Shown: positions 1-7,527, numbered from the stretch's first letter. The stretch: DNA of 12,948 nucleotides from Flavobacterium sp. (GCA_024642295.1 JAHEBK010000016.1:1-12948), one strand, 5' to 3'. A program made the numbers and translations. Notes: generated by a model from the letters alone, not told the origin.

Positions 1-1
1 T

Positions 2-175
2 TTATTAGGATTGTTTGTATATCGTTCACTAAACGTATCTGGAGAAACGGTAATCGTTTCTGAGAAAGGTATTGGGATGTTTCTTCCTATTGTTACTATC
101 GTATTATTAGTACTTGCTAATAAGGCCATCAAAAAGGACGAAGATCTTGTAAAATCTGTGGACAGATTGAGATAA
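2..175 (+). CDS. DUF4293 family membrane protein, 3' end only
   Basis: An open frame enters from the left edge and ends at TAA 173-175. The 57 visible residues contain a hydrophobic segment (GMFLPIVTIVLLVLA) followed by a charged tail NKAIKKDEDLVKSVDRLR. The tail with KKDEDLVxSxDRLR at the very C terminus is the typical end of Bacteroidota DUF4293 proteins, small multi-pass inner-membrane proteins of unknown function. The start and the other membrane segments lie outside the window. It is the only + strand gene here and converges on the DUF4369 lipoprotein gene. A strong terminator follows within about 30 nt. The family call rests on remembered C-terminal similarity, so it is likely but not certain; that the frame is coding is well supported by the sensible protein, the stop and the terminator. 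Confidence 0.8.
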   Translation, partial: LLGLFVYRSLNVSGETVIVSEKGIGMFLPIVTIVLLVLANKAIKKDEDLVKSVDRLR

Positions 176-205
176 ACCTATAAACTTAGTTTATTAGTGC
201 GAAGG

Positions 206-230
206 AAACCCGAATCATAGATTCGGGTTT
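206..230 (+). terminator. Rho-independent terminator after the DUF4293 gene
   Basis: A perfect 11-bp stem (AAACCCGAATC at 206-216 paired with GATTCGGGTTT at 220-230) closes on a 3-nt loop, ATA. The T run at the end of the stem continues to position 234. It lies 30 nt after the DUF4293 stop and is oriented for + strand transcription. The opposite side has no T tract for the - strand, so it is mainly one-directional. Confidence 0.92.
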
Positions 231-245
231 TTTTATGTTAAAAAA

Positions 246-277
246 AAGCCGAATCAAATTTCGTTTTGATATAGCTT
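246..277 (-). terminator. Weak terminator candidate after the DUF4369 gene
   Basis: On the - strand, just past the stop of the DUF4369 gene, an imperfect stem can form: AAGCT, two mismatches, then ATCAAA, pairing with TTTGAT and GGCTT. It is followed by a run of T (the A run at 240-247 on the + strand). The mismatches and low GC make it weaker than the other terminators here, but position and T run fit the end of the M61/DUF4369 transcript. Confidence 0.45.
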
Positions 278-288
278 CATGATATATA

Positions 289-1005
289 TTACTTGGTTTC
301 ACTTTTGTTTAACATGGAAACGAGTTCAGTTAGTTTTTTTCCGTAAATCGATTTGGCTACTTTGGGCGTCATTGTTTTTTGAATAGTGTCCAAATATTTA
401 ATATTAATATCTTGAATTTCGGATAACACAATATATGGACTAACCTCAGCATCTTGATGATTTAGAGCAAAGTTTGCAGTATATAGATACCTTCTTTTTG
501 CATTTTGAATCATTTTGTTATTAATACTATCTAATTTAGAATTGTTTTGATATTTAATAGCATAAAATTTAGCTTCAATAAGATTTAGATTTTCATCTGT
601 GAATTTTGAAGCTAATTTTTTGTATTCAGTGTAAATATCATGATTTTTAGAACCTATTATTTTTGCAGAAGCTAAAAAACTATCTAAATTAGTTTCAATA
701 GTTATGTTTCCTGGTTCAGCAAAAAAAGCAATATTATTGTCTAATGAATTTGATACACCTCTATCTAAAAAGAGGTATAACATTTCTGGTGATTGTAATT
801 CGAGGTTGCTATTAAAATTTGATTCACCATCAATTTCGATAGTGTCTATAATTACGAATGCTGTGTCAACAATTCTTTGAATGTATAAGGTGCCTTTTTT
901 TAATCCAGTAATATTACCTGTAATGTGTACATTGCCTTTGTCCTCTTTTTTTGAACATGATGCTAGTAGAAAAATTGAAGTGATTACAATTATGAAATTT
1001 TTCAT
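289..1005 (-). CDS. DUF4369 domain lipoprotein
   Basis: Predicted 238-residue lipoprotein. I chose the ATG at 1005 because it directly precedes a clean signal peptide, MKNFIIVITSIFLLASC, with lipobox LLASC and Cys17 as the lipidated residue. The longer frame to 1068 would need a TTG start and would bury the signal peptide. Residues about 25-120 fit DUF4369: a beta-rich stretch with GNITGLKKGTLYIQR, then a pattern ending in FFAEPGNITIET. The rest is mostly helical and charged. DUF4369 often precedes a thioredoxin-like domain in TlpA-type proteins; here there is no CxxC and no room for that domain, so this is the stand-alone form. Its function is unknown; an envelope-facing role follows from the lipobox. 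It lies 150 nt downstream of the M61 peptidase gene with no clear terminator between, so co-transcription is possible. Confidence 0.85.
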   Translation of the reverse strand: MKNFIIVITSIFLLASCSKKEDKGNVHITGNITGLKKGTLYIQRIVDTAFVIIDTIEIDGESNFNSNLELQSPEMLYLFLDRGVSNSLDNNIAFFAEPGNITIETNLDSFLASAKIIGSKNHDIYTEYKKLASKFTDENLNLIEAKFYAIKYQNNSKLDSINNKMIQNAKRRYLYTANFALNHQDAEVSPYIVLSEIQDINIKYLDTIQKTMTPKVAKSIYGKKLTELVSMLNKSETK

Positions 1006-1155
1006 TTTATTTTTGGTTAGTTTTAATGTGTTTTTAAAATTGATAAATGTTAGTTTAATAGCTTGCAAATTAATAAAATTGTTTGATTCATATTGTTTTT
1101 AGTTGTTCTATTTTATTAGCATGATACTGAATAAATTAAACATAATTATAGTTGA

Positions 1156-3012
1156 TTAGCCTTTTAACCATGCATTTCTAAGTTTCTCTTTTGTGATGTC
1201 AGTTGCTTTGTAGGTATCTGTGTTTTCAAAAGGAAGTTTTATTTTCCCATTGATGATTTGTTCTTTTCCTTCTCGTTTTATTTTTATAGTGATTGCATCG
1301 TTATCATTCCATTTTTTACTTTCATTGAGTAGATCATAGATGTTATCAAGGTTATAATTTTTATTGTTAATACTCATAATTATATCTTCGCCTTTAAGTC
1401 CTAGTTCTGTAAAAAATTGATTTAATTCAATTTCTGGAAGAACAATGATTTCCTTTGTTTGCGGAATGATATTGATATATGGACTTTGCCCTTTTAAGAA
1501 TATCGGGGCGACCTTTTTTTCTTTAGATATTGTAATTCCTACTTTTGAAAAATAATTATTGTATGGTATTGGAGTTGTTCCTGACACATAAGTTGTTAAG
1601 AAATCACCCACTTCTGGATAAGTTAATTCGGTTATTTTATTAAAAAGTTCGCTGTCATTAAATGGTTTTGTAATGCCAAATTCATTAGATAATTTTTTCA
1701 TTAAATCTAAAATCCCTCTTTCTCCATTACTTTTCTCTCTTATAATAATATCAATACACATTCCTATTAAAGCGCCTTTTTCATACACATTAAGATATTG
1801 TTCTTTATATGGGCTTTGAAGTGCATTGGCACTCATAGTTGTGAATGACATCGTATCATCTAGCGTTTTGGCATTTTCTATCTTTTCAGCTAATCGATTG
1901 TAAAATTCATCTTCTGTGATTAATTCTTGATTGATTTGGAATAAGTTTGCAAAATATTCTGTAACTCCTTCATACATCCATAAATGTTGGGACATTTTAG
2001 GCTTGTTATAGTCAAAATATTGAATCTCTTTAGAATGTATAGTTAATGGTGTTAAAATATGAAAAAATTCATGTGAAACAACATCTTTCATTTGTTCTGT
2101 TAATTCCTCTTTTGACATTACTTCAGGAAATACAACAGTTGTTGATGTAGGATGTTCTAATGCACCAAAACCGCGAGCATCATTTTTTTTGATATCGGAT
2201 AAATACAATAAAACAGAATACTTTTTTGTGGTGTTAATATTTCCTAAAAACTTTTTTTGAGCCGTTATCGTTGTTTTCATACCTGAAGAAATACTTTCAG
2301 CGGTTATTTTTCCGGTTGGTGAATAAACACTAATTTGGATTTCCATTCCATCAACTGTAAAATTGGTAAAATCGGGCTTTGAGTACATAATGGGATTTTC
2401 AACTAATTCAGCATACTTTGAAGTCTTAAAAATATCATTTGTATCACTCGTGTCTAAATCAGTCATCGAAGTTGCACCCCATAACTTTGCAGGATGTACT
2501 ACTTGTACTTTATACGGCGTGCTTAAAAAATCATTGAAATAGCCAACAAAACAATGTGTGTTTAGTAAAATATTTTCATCTGCGATGATATTTGAACCTG
2601 TAGGCGAAAAGATATCTCCACTGCCAAAACCAGTCCCTTTTTCAATATCAAATGTGTCGTTTACCAAATAGGTGATTCTAGAAAGTGTTTTAGCATTTTT
2701 AATCGACCATGAGTTTTCATCAATTTTAGTAACGGGTAATGAATTTCCTTTTTTGTCAAATGCTTTTAAGCTGTCAATAAACTGTCCAAAATTATCAATA
2801 GAGTATGTTCCAGGAACCATTTTAGGTAAATTAAAAATAATTTCATCCGAAGTTATTTTTGGAGGCGATACCGTTACCATCACTTTATCATCTTTGATGT
2901 CTTTTAAGTTTATTTGGACTCCTATTTCTTGTTTTGAGCTATTGTTGTCAATAGCAGATTTACAGCTCCAAAATAATGTTGTCGCTGTAAGTAATAAAAT
3001 AATTTTTTTCAT
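1156..3012 (-). CDS. M61 family metallopeptidase lipoprotein with C-terminal PDZ domain
   Basis: A 618-residue zinc peptidase of the glycyl-aminopeptidase-like M61 family. The N terminus MKKIILLLTATTLFWSC is a lipoprotein signal with Cys17. Residues about 30-230 look like the N-terminal beta domain of M61 proteins (including the FNLPKMVPGTYSI region). The catalytic part has HEFFH at 314-318, giving zinc ligands His314 and His318 with catalytic Glu315, and WMYEGVTEYF, in which Glu348 is the expected third ligand. A PDZ-like domain follows at about 485-590 (GLKGEDIIMSINN at 538-550). Length and domain order are normal for the family. The residues after HEFFH read ILTPL rather than the common xWN, so specificity may differ from the characterised enzymes. 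Expected role: envelope-anchored aminopeptidase; the substrate is unknown. The leader contains a 15-bp tandem repeat. Confidence 0.92.
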   Translation of the reverse strand: MKKIILLLTATTLFWSCKSAIDNNSSKQEIGVQINLKDIKDDKVMVTVSPPKITSDEIIFNLPKMVPGTYSIDNFGQFIDSLKAFDKKGNSLPVTKIDENSWSIKNAKTLSRITYLVNDTFDIEKGTGFGSGDIFSPTGSNIIADENILLNTHCFVGYFNDFLSTPYKVQVVHPAKLWGATSMTDLDTSDTNDIFKTSKYAELVENPIMYSKPDFTNFTVDGMEIQISVYSPTGKITAESISSGMKTTITAQKKFLGNINTTKKYSVLLYLSDIKKNDARGFGALEHPTSTTVVFPEVMSKEELTEQMKDVVSHEFFHILTPLTIHSKEIQYFDYNKPKMSQHLWMYEGVTEYFANLFQINQELITEDEFYNRLAEKIENAKTLDDTMSFTTMSANALQSPYKEQYLNVYEKGALIGMCIDIIIREKSNGERGILDLMKKLSNEFGITKPFNDSELFNKITELTYPEVGDFLTTYVSGTTPIPYNNYFSKVGITISKEKKVAPIFLKGQSPYINIIPQTKEIIVLPEIELNQFFTELGLKGEDIIMSINNKNYNLDNIYDLLNESKKWNDNDAITIKIKREGKEQIINGKIKLPFENTDTYKATDITKEKLRNAWLKG

Positions 3013-3033
3013 TTGTAGGTGTTCTTTTTAGAC

Positions 3034-3063
3034 AAATTAATTTGAATTAAATTAACTTGAATT
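3034..3063. repeat. Two-copy 15-bp tandem repeat upstream of the M61 gene
   Basis: Two adjacent units, AAATTAATTTGAATT (3034-3048) and AAATTAACTTGAATT (3049-3063), match at 14 of 15 positions. They fill most of the short gap between the DUF2805 terminator and the M61 start, where the promoter or an operator should lie. One unit contains, on the - strand, TTAATTTG, one mismatch from the Bacteroidota -7 element TAnnTTTG. Confidence 0.7.
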
Positions 3064-3066
3064 AAA

Positions 3067-3093
3067 AAAGCACTCTTTTTTTAGGAGTGCTTT
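3067..3093 (-). terminator. Rho-independent terminator after the DUF2805 gene
   Basis: A perfect 9-bp stem (AAAGCACTC at 3067-3075 with GAGTGCTTT at 3085-3093) and a 9-nt loop. On the - strand the stem runs into a T run of six. It lies 12 nt after the stop at 3105 and separates this gene from the M61 gene. Confidence 0.9.
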
Positions 3094-3104
3094 AGGTAGA
3101 ATTG

Positions 3105-3383
3105 TTAGTCTAATTTATTTTTTATGTAATATTTCCCATCCAAATCGTCATCAAAATCATCAATTTTTAATGGTTTTGGTTTTGGTTTATTTGCTGCTGC
3201 CTTTTTCTTCCACATTTCGAATTTTTCTAGAGGCATCTTTTTTTTCATAATTTCTAGAACCTCTTTTTCAACTAGACCAAATTCTTTTTTGATAATTTCA
3301 AAAGGATTCTTTTCTTCTAGGGCCAATGTAACAAGTTTTTCTGTTTGTTCCCAGTTCAGTTCTTTACGGCTACTCTTTTTCAT
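3105..3383 (-). CDS. DUF2805 (TIGR03643-type) small protein
   Basis: A 92-residue basic protein. The ATG at 3383 is preferred; the codon before it is GTG at 3386, which could add one residue. Residues 5-60 match the DUF2805 pattern as I remember it: a helix starting NWEQTEKLVTLALEE, then NPFEIIKKEFGLVEKEVLEIMKK and FEMWKKKAAANK. The central part resembles a helix-turn-helix, which suggests but does not prove nucleic-acid binding. The C-terminal 25 residues are a Lys/Pro stretch followed by an acidic IDDFDDDLD cluster. There is no signal peptide, so it is cytoplasmic. It lies downstream of aqpZ with a 155-nt gap and ends in a strong terminator. Its function is unknown. Confidence 0.8.
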   Translation of the reverse strand: MKKSSRKELNWEQTEKLVTLALEEKNPFEIIKKEFGLVEKEVLEIMKKKMPLEKFEMWKKKAAANKPKPKPLKIDDFDDDLDGKYYIKNKLD

Positions 3384-3538
3384 CACGTGAAAATTAATTC
3401 TACTTGGTTTTAATGATTATTATAGATGATTCTATTTATCTGCCAATATTAATAAAAATAGTAATTGGTTAGATTAAATCAGAGATTTTTTTTTAAAATT
3501 AAAAAAGAATTATCTATAACCAAAATTAAGGAATCAAT

Positions 3539-4246
3539 TTATGATTCAGATGCTTTTTGTAAAATTGTTTTGTAAATGAAACCAGAAGCAATTGCTCCTA
3601 GTATTGGCGCTACCCAAAATAACCAAACTTGAGACAAAGGTTCCCCTCCTACAAATAAAGCTTGAGATAGAGATCTGGCTGGATTTACAGAGGTATTAGT
3701 GATTGGAATACTAATTAAATGAATTAATGTTAATCCTAAACCAATAGCAATTCCTGCAAATTTTCCATTTGCAAATTTATCAGTTGCCCCCAAGATTATT
3801 AATAAAAAAAATAAAGTCAATGTAAATTCAGCAATGAAAGCTGCCTGCATCGAATAGCCATCAGGAGAAAATGCTCCAAATCCATTCGAAGCAAATGCAC
3901 CAGCTTTCGTATTATCTATAGTAAAACCAGCTTTCCCTGAAGCAATTGTAAATAATGTGCCAGCGGCTGCAGTTGCCCCAATGCATTGTGCAATTATATA
4001 TGGAATTAAATCTTTTGCTGAAAATCGACCTCCAGCCCATAGTCCTAATGATACTGCAGGGTTGAAATGTCCACCTGAGATATGACCTACAGCATAAGCC
4101 ATTGTTAAAACAGTTAGTCCAAAAGCTAACGCAACTCCAATAAATCCTATACCTAAATTAGGGATTCCTGCAGCAAAAAGTGCGCTACCACAACCTCCAA
4201 AAACTAACCAATATGTTCCGAAAAATTCTGCAAAAAGTTTTTTCAT
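3539..4246 (-). CDS. aqpZ: Aquaporin Z-type water channel
   Basis: A 235-residue MIP-family channel, close to E. coli AqpZ in length and in many segments. Both half-helix motifs are intact: NPA at 62-64 ([11 protein letters not shown]) and NPA at 188-190 (SVNPARS). The residues that form the narrow filter in AqpZ are conserved here as Phe42, His176, Thr185 and Arg191, which indicates a water-selective pore rather than a glycerol channel. Six membrane helices can be placed. It acts in the inner membrane, allowing fast osmotic water flow. Neighbours are DUF1501 upstream and DUF2805 downstream, with no evident pathway link. The leader holds an 11-bp inverted repeat whose second arm abuts the ATG, so expression may be controlled there. 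Confidence 0.96.
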   Translation of the reverse strand: MKKLFAEFFGTYWLVFGGCGSALFAAGIPNLGIGFIGVALAFGLTVLTMAYAVGHISGGHFNPAVSLGLWAGGRFSAKDLIPYIIAQCIGATAAAGTLFTIASGKAGFTIDNTKAGAFASNGFGAFSPDGYSMQAAFIAEFTLTLFFLLIILGATDKFANGKFAGIAIGLGLTLIHLISIPITNTSVNPARSLSQALFVGGEPLSQVWLFWVAPILGAIASGFIYKTILQKASES

Positions 4247-4318
4247 ATCAATGTATTTAAAATTAATTATTAATTTAACTGTTCCAATTTAATAAAAATT
4301 ATAATACAATACATTGAT
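4247..4318 (-). promoter_or_regulatory. Nested inverted repeats in the aqpZ leader
   Basis: ATCAATGTATT (4247-4257) and AATACATTGAT (4308-4318) form a perfect 11-bp inverted repeat with a 50-nt spacer. The spacer contains a second perfect repeat, AAATTAAT (4260-4267) and ATTAATTT (4269-4276). The near arm touches the aqpZ start codon on the - strand, so base pairing in the mRNA would enclose the ribosome-binding region; alternatively the arms could bind a regulator. The sequence is very AT-rich, so the inner repeat may be chance; the 11-bp outer one is less likely to be. Confidence 0.5.
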
Positions 4319-4345
4319 AATTTGTCAGATATTTTTTTTTAAATA

Positions 4346-5512
4346 TTAAAACAATCCACTCAATGGTTTGTTTTTAATTCCAATTTTAGTGTAATCAAAG
4401 TTTAGTTTTTGTTGTAACAGAGAAGCGTAAACACTTCGGAAATCTATTTGATATTTTAAATCCCCATTATCTAAATCAGTTAAATTTGGGTTGTTACCAA
4501 TTATTTTCCCTTTGTTATTTCCTCCAATGACAAACATAGGAGCTGCTTTACCATGGTCTGTTCCGTTTTTGTTGTCTTTTACACGACGACCAAATTCAGA
4601 GAAAACTACAATAGTTACATTTTGCAATAGATTTGATTTTTTAAGGTCTTCATAGAAACTAAATAAGGAATCGTTTAATTCTGTTAATTTGTTACTATGA
4701 ATAGGTAATTGGTTATCATGTGTGTCAAATCCTCCTAAAGAAGTGTAGTATACTTTAGAGTTCAAATTCCCTTTAACCAAACGTGCTATCCATTCTAGAT
4801 TTTTGCCCAAATTTGTCTTTGGATAACTTATTTCAGTAGTAGAACGTGCCAAAGCTTTTTGAATTTCATCGGATCCTTCAACTACTGATTCTGCAATTTT
4901 TCGAACAAAGTCTAAAGATGGATTTTTTGATAATTGTACATTTTCTTCTTTATCTTTTTTGATTTTAAATTTATCAGGATTTTTAACTGTAATTGAATTA
5001 GGTTCTTTTCCTTTAAGTGATAAATTATCAGTATTATCAATGTTAATTCCCGCAATTGGGTTGTGTTCTTTGCATTGTAAATCTAAATAGCGACCTAACC
5101 ATCCATCGTTTAGATATTGGCTGGAAGCTGAGGCTGTTTGCCAAATCTCTTGTGATCTAAAATGAGAACGGTTGGGTTCGGGATAGCCAACATTTTGAAT
5201 AACTGATAAATGACCGTTTTGTAACATTTGTGCAAAACCTTTTAGAGCTGGATGGAAAGCCATGCCTTTATCGGCACCTATAACATCATCTTTGGACAAA
5301 GCAATTTTAGGTCGTAAAAAATAATAATTTGGATCCTCAAATGGAATAAAGGTATTTAAACCGTCGTTCCCTCCATTTAATTGTACAAAAACAATAGATT
5401 GCTCTCCTAAAACTAAATTTTGTTGGGAGCCAAAAGCGTGTAAAAAATCAGGCAGTAGCAAAGAACCACCAGTAAAAGTTCCTGTTAAGGCTAAAAAATT
5501 TCTTCTATTCAT
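4346..5512 (-). CDS. DUF1501 protein with twin-arginine signal
   Basis: A 388-residue protein of the DUF1501 family. The N terminus MNRRNFLALTGTFTGGSLLL has the twin-arginine pattern RRxFL followed by a hydrophobic stretch, so export in folded form by Tat is likely. The family blocks appear in order: VFVQLNGGNDGLNTFIPF (41-58), RSHFRSQEIW (115-124), GGFDTHDNQ (260-268), SEFGRRVKDNKNGTDHG (305-321) and DFRSVYA (357-363). Asp263/His265 and Asp319/His320 are spaced like metal ligands in the alkaline-phosphatase superfamily. A metal-dependent hydrolase is therefore plausible, but no activity is established and I cannot name a nucleophile. It follows the DUF1800 gene by 11 nt, the usual pairing for these families, so the two probably act together. 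No convincing terminator follows. Confidence 0.93.
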   Translation of the reverse strand: MNRRNFLALTGTFTGGSLLLPDFLHAFGSQQNLVLGEQSIVFVQLNGGNDGLNTFIPFEDPNYYFLRPKIALSKDDVIGADKGMAFHPALKGFAQMLQNGHLSVIQNVGYPEPNRSHFRSQEIWQTASASSQYLNDGWLGRYLDLQCKEHNPIAGINIDNTDNLSLKGKEPNSITVKNPDKFKIKKDKEENVQLSKNPSLDFVRKIAESVVEGSDEIQKALARSTTEISYPKTNLGKNLEWIARLVKGNLNSKVYYTSLGGFDTHDNQLPIHSNKLTELNDSLFSFYEDLKKSNLLQNVTIVVFSEFGRRVKDNKNGTDHGKAAPMFVIGGNNKGKIIGNNPNLTDLDNGDLKYQIDFRSVYASLLQQKLNFDYTKIGIKNKPLSGLF

Positions 5513-5523
5513 GATGATTCGGT

Positions 5524-6954
5524 TTAAATTAATTGAAATTCAGGGAGTTTTATCATATTGTTGAACAATCTTAAAATGGCTTGGTCAGCATTTTTTGCAT
5601 TTTCATCAAAATCGTATTTTAATATTGTTTCAAAGTCTTTTTGACTGTCTTCATCCACTTGAAAAAGTAATCTATTAGATAATTGTGCTATAATTTGTTT
5701 ATTGTTTCCTTTGGCCCAATCTATATGTACAACTGATTCTTTTGTTTTAGAATTCCCCATATTTGGAGTATCCATTGTAGAATCGTTCATAGTGGAGTCT
5801 TTCATCTTTGAAGGGTCTCTTAATGCTTTTTGATTGAAAATTTTCCCATTGGAAAGAATGTAAGACAGATTGTTTCGTTGCAAATACATTTGTGAAGTAA
5901 GCCACGATTTTCCGCCATCCCATCCTTTAACATTTGGCTGATTGAACAAATCCATATTTTGTTGTTTGGCAAAGAAAGCAACAAAATTTTTATTTTTCAT
6001 TTCGATATTCAATTCCGATATTAATTGTAGACTGAATTCTAATGGGTTTTTAATTTTTGAACCCGCTGTGTTTTTTTCAAATTCTTCAGTAAAAATTTTA
6101 GTCAGTAAAGGTTTTATTTCAAAATTTACCGATCTAAAATAATCTCCATAATAAGTGACTAATTTTTCACTTGGTTCATCATAAATAAACCATTTTAAAA
6201 TTTTTCTAGTGACAAAATAAGGAATGTTTTTTTGTTCGAAAATAATATCAATCATTTCTTCAATTTTGAATACTCCTTTTTTACCAAAGTAGACAATAGG
6301 GTCATTGTCTTCATCTCTCTTGCGGTACATTGCTTTTTCTTCTCCAATACCTAATCCTGCTAAACCTTTAGCACCATTTTGAATGTCTTCTTCGGTATAA
6401 TTTCCAATTCCAATGGTGAAAAGTTCCAAAAGTTCACGACTTAAATTTTCGTTGATTTTTCCTTTTTTATTATCGGTATTGTCTAAATAACGTACAACAG
6501 CATTTGACTGAACTATTTGTTTGGTTAACTCTTTAAAATTACCGAAGGCATGTTCTCGAAGGATTTGGTTGTGTTGAAAAATCCAATAATTGACTTTTAC
6601 TTTTTGAAAAGTAGCTACATAATGATTGTGCCAAAAGCAGACCATTTTTTCTTTTAAAGGAAAATCATCGTTTAGCATTTTGTCAATCCACCAAGATTTC
6701 ATGTCCATATTACTTGCGTTTTCCTCTTTACGAAGTTCTTTTTTTGCTTCAGGATTAGCGTCTTTATACTTTTGACGAATTTCTTTCATCTCAAGAAGAC
6801 TTTTTGGACTACTTTTCAAAAATTCGGGTATTTTATTTTCAAATGGGATGCTGTAGGATTGCTCTAGGAATTTTTGAATGCCTAAACTTTCAATCGATTG
6901 CGCTTGTTTGTTAGAAAAACCTAATCGGAGCGACCATAGTGAGTTACGATTCAT
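5524..6954 (-). CDS. DUF1800 protein
   Basis: A 476-residue, largely helical protein of the DUF1800 family. The family blocks are clear: FWHNHYV at 108-113, NENLSRELLELFTIGIG at 168-184, PNVKGWDGGKSWLTS at 340-354, and the C-terminal PEFQLI. Length is normal. There is no evident signal peptide, unlike the Tat-exported DUF1501 partner, which is notable if the two proteins meet. Residues 384-403 form an unusual insert of four five-residue units, each starting with Met. DUF1800 has no assigned reaction. The gene forms a two-gene unit with DUF1501. A -7-like TATATTTG lies about 160 nt upstream, and the DUF2721 remnant is the preceding gene on the same strand. Confidence 0.93.
   Translation of the reverse strand: MNRNSLWSLRLGFSNKQAQSIESLGIQKFLEQSYSIPFENKIPEFLKSSPKSLLEMKEIRQKYKDANPEAKKELRKEENASNMDMKSWWIDKMLNDDFPLKEKMVCFWHNHYVATFQKVKVNYWIFQHNQILREHAFGNFKELTKQIVQSNAVVRYLDNTDNKKGKINENLSRELLELFTIGIGNYTEEDIQNGAKGLAGLGIGEEKAMYRKRDEDNDPIVYFGKKGVFKIEEMIDIIFEQKNIPYFVTRKILKWFIYDEPSEKLVTYYGDYFRSVNFEIKPLLTKIFTEEFEKNTAGSKIKNPLEFSLQLISELNIEMKNKNFVAFFAKQQNMDLFNQPNVKGWDGGKSWLTSQMYLQRNNLSYILSNGKIFNQKALRDPSKMKDSTMNDSTMDTPNMGNSKTKESVVHIDWAKGNNKQIIAQLSNRLLFQVDEDSQKDFETILKYDFDENAKNADQAILRLFNNMIKLPEFQLI
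5746..5805 (-). repeat. Four 15-bp coding repeats in the DUF1800 gene
   Basis: Codons 384-403 read as four five-residue units: MKDST, MNDST, MDTPN, MGNSK. Met occurs exactly every five residues (384, 389, 394, 399). The first two units are nearly identical as protein, while their DNA differs at several third positions. The stretch lies between the conserved GWDGG block and the C-terminal block, so it is probably a surface loop. Confidence 0.75.
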
Positions 6955-7110
6955 AATTATTTCGGTTTTTTAGTGGTTATTATCGTTTCTATTTTTTTCT
7001 AAATAGTGTCTTTCTTTTAAAAAATATAAACGATTGTTAATAGCTTGTTCTATAGGATTCTATATTTTATAAAAGGTTTAATTGATGAGATTATTTTTTA
7101 TAATATCACT

Positions 7111-7118
7111 CAAATATA
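7111..7118 (-). promoter_or_regulatory. Possible -7 element upstream of DUF1800
   Basis: On the - strand this reads TATATTTG, a full match to the Bacteroidota -7 consensus TAnnTTTG. No TTG or TTTG was found at the expected distance upstream. A start about 7 nt downstream would give a leader near 150 nt for DUF1800. It could be chance in AT-rich DNA. Confidence 0.3.
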
Positions 7119-7134
7119 CATGTAAGACTTTAAC

Positions 7135-7470
7135 TTAAATACTTGTTTTCCAAAACGATAAACCTAGTAAAATTAGTAATCCTAATAGGTTAAAGCCAAA
7201 AAAATAAAGAACTAAGAGTGGTTGTTCAATAAATAATAATAACATTGCAAAAACGAAAAAAAACAAACTACAAACATTAAAGAATTGCATGTGGCGAATG
7301 AGTGTTTGTTGTAAATTTAGATTTTTTATTTCGATTAAAATAATCTTGCTTTCTTCTTTTTTATAAGTGTCTATTAAGTCCAATTACAGTAAAAAAAACG
7401 ATTTATAAGCCAATAATATCAATGAAGTCGCTGAGAAAAGTATTGCAGGAGTTTCTATTTCTAGTGTCAT
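7135..7470 (-). pseudogene. DUF2721 membrane protein gene broken by an in-frame stop
   Basis: From ATG 7470 the frame encodes MTLEIETPAILFSATSLILLAYKSFFLL and then meets TAA at 7384-7386. The same frame continues with no shift for 82 more codons to the stop at 7135. The first part matches the DUF2721 start (TPALLF..SLLLLAY) and the second matches the rest of that family: an IKNL..LIRHMQFFNVCSLFFF stretch and two hydrophobic segments ending in SFWKTSI. Read through, the product would be 111 residues with three membrane segments. The downstream part alone has only a TTG right after the TAA as a start. One substitution such as TTA to TAA explains the break. A good promoter lies upstream. Alternatives are a sequencing error, stop readthrough, or reinitiation giving two peptides. 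DUF2721 has no known function. Confidence 0.75.
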
Positions 7471-7527
7471 TGGTTAACTGAATTTCAAAGTTTGTGATTT
7501 CTTTTTGATTAATTTAGGTAATGTGGT

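Noticed and set aside
1006..1068. Upstream extension of the DUF4369 protein by 21 residues
   Set aside because: Needs a TTG start and would place the lipoprotein signal peptide inside the protein.
881..1102. + strand frame of 73 codons
   Set aside because: Lies antisense to the DUF4369 gene and its leader; no family resemblance, a shadow frame.
2672..3031. + strand frame of 119 codons
   Set aside because: Antisense to the start of the M61 gene, which has clear motifs and a lipoprotein signal; no recognisable protein.
3521..3528. TAATTTTG on the - strand as a promoter for the DUF2805 gene
   Set aside because: Fits the -7 consensus but has no -33 element; such single matches are expected by chance in AT-rich DNA.
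3531..3547. GAATCA/TGATTC stem at the aqpZ stop as a terminator
   Set aside because: Only 6 bp, overlaps the stop codon and is followed by no clean T run on the - strand.
7135..7383. An independent 82-residue two-helix membrane protein
   Set aside because: Its only start would be TTG directly after a TAA, and the same frame upstream supplies the missing N-terminal third of a DUF2721 protein.
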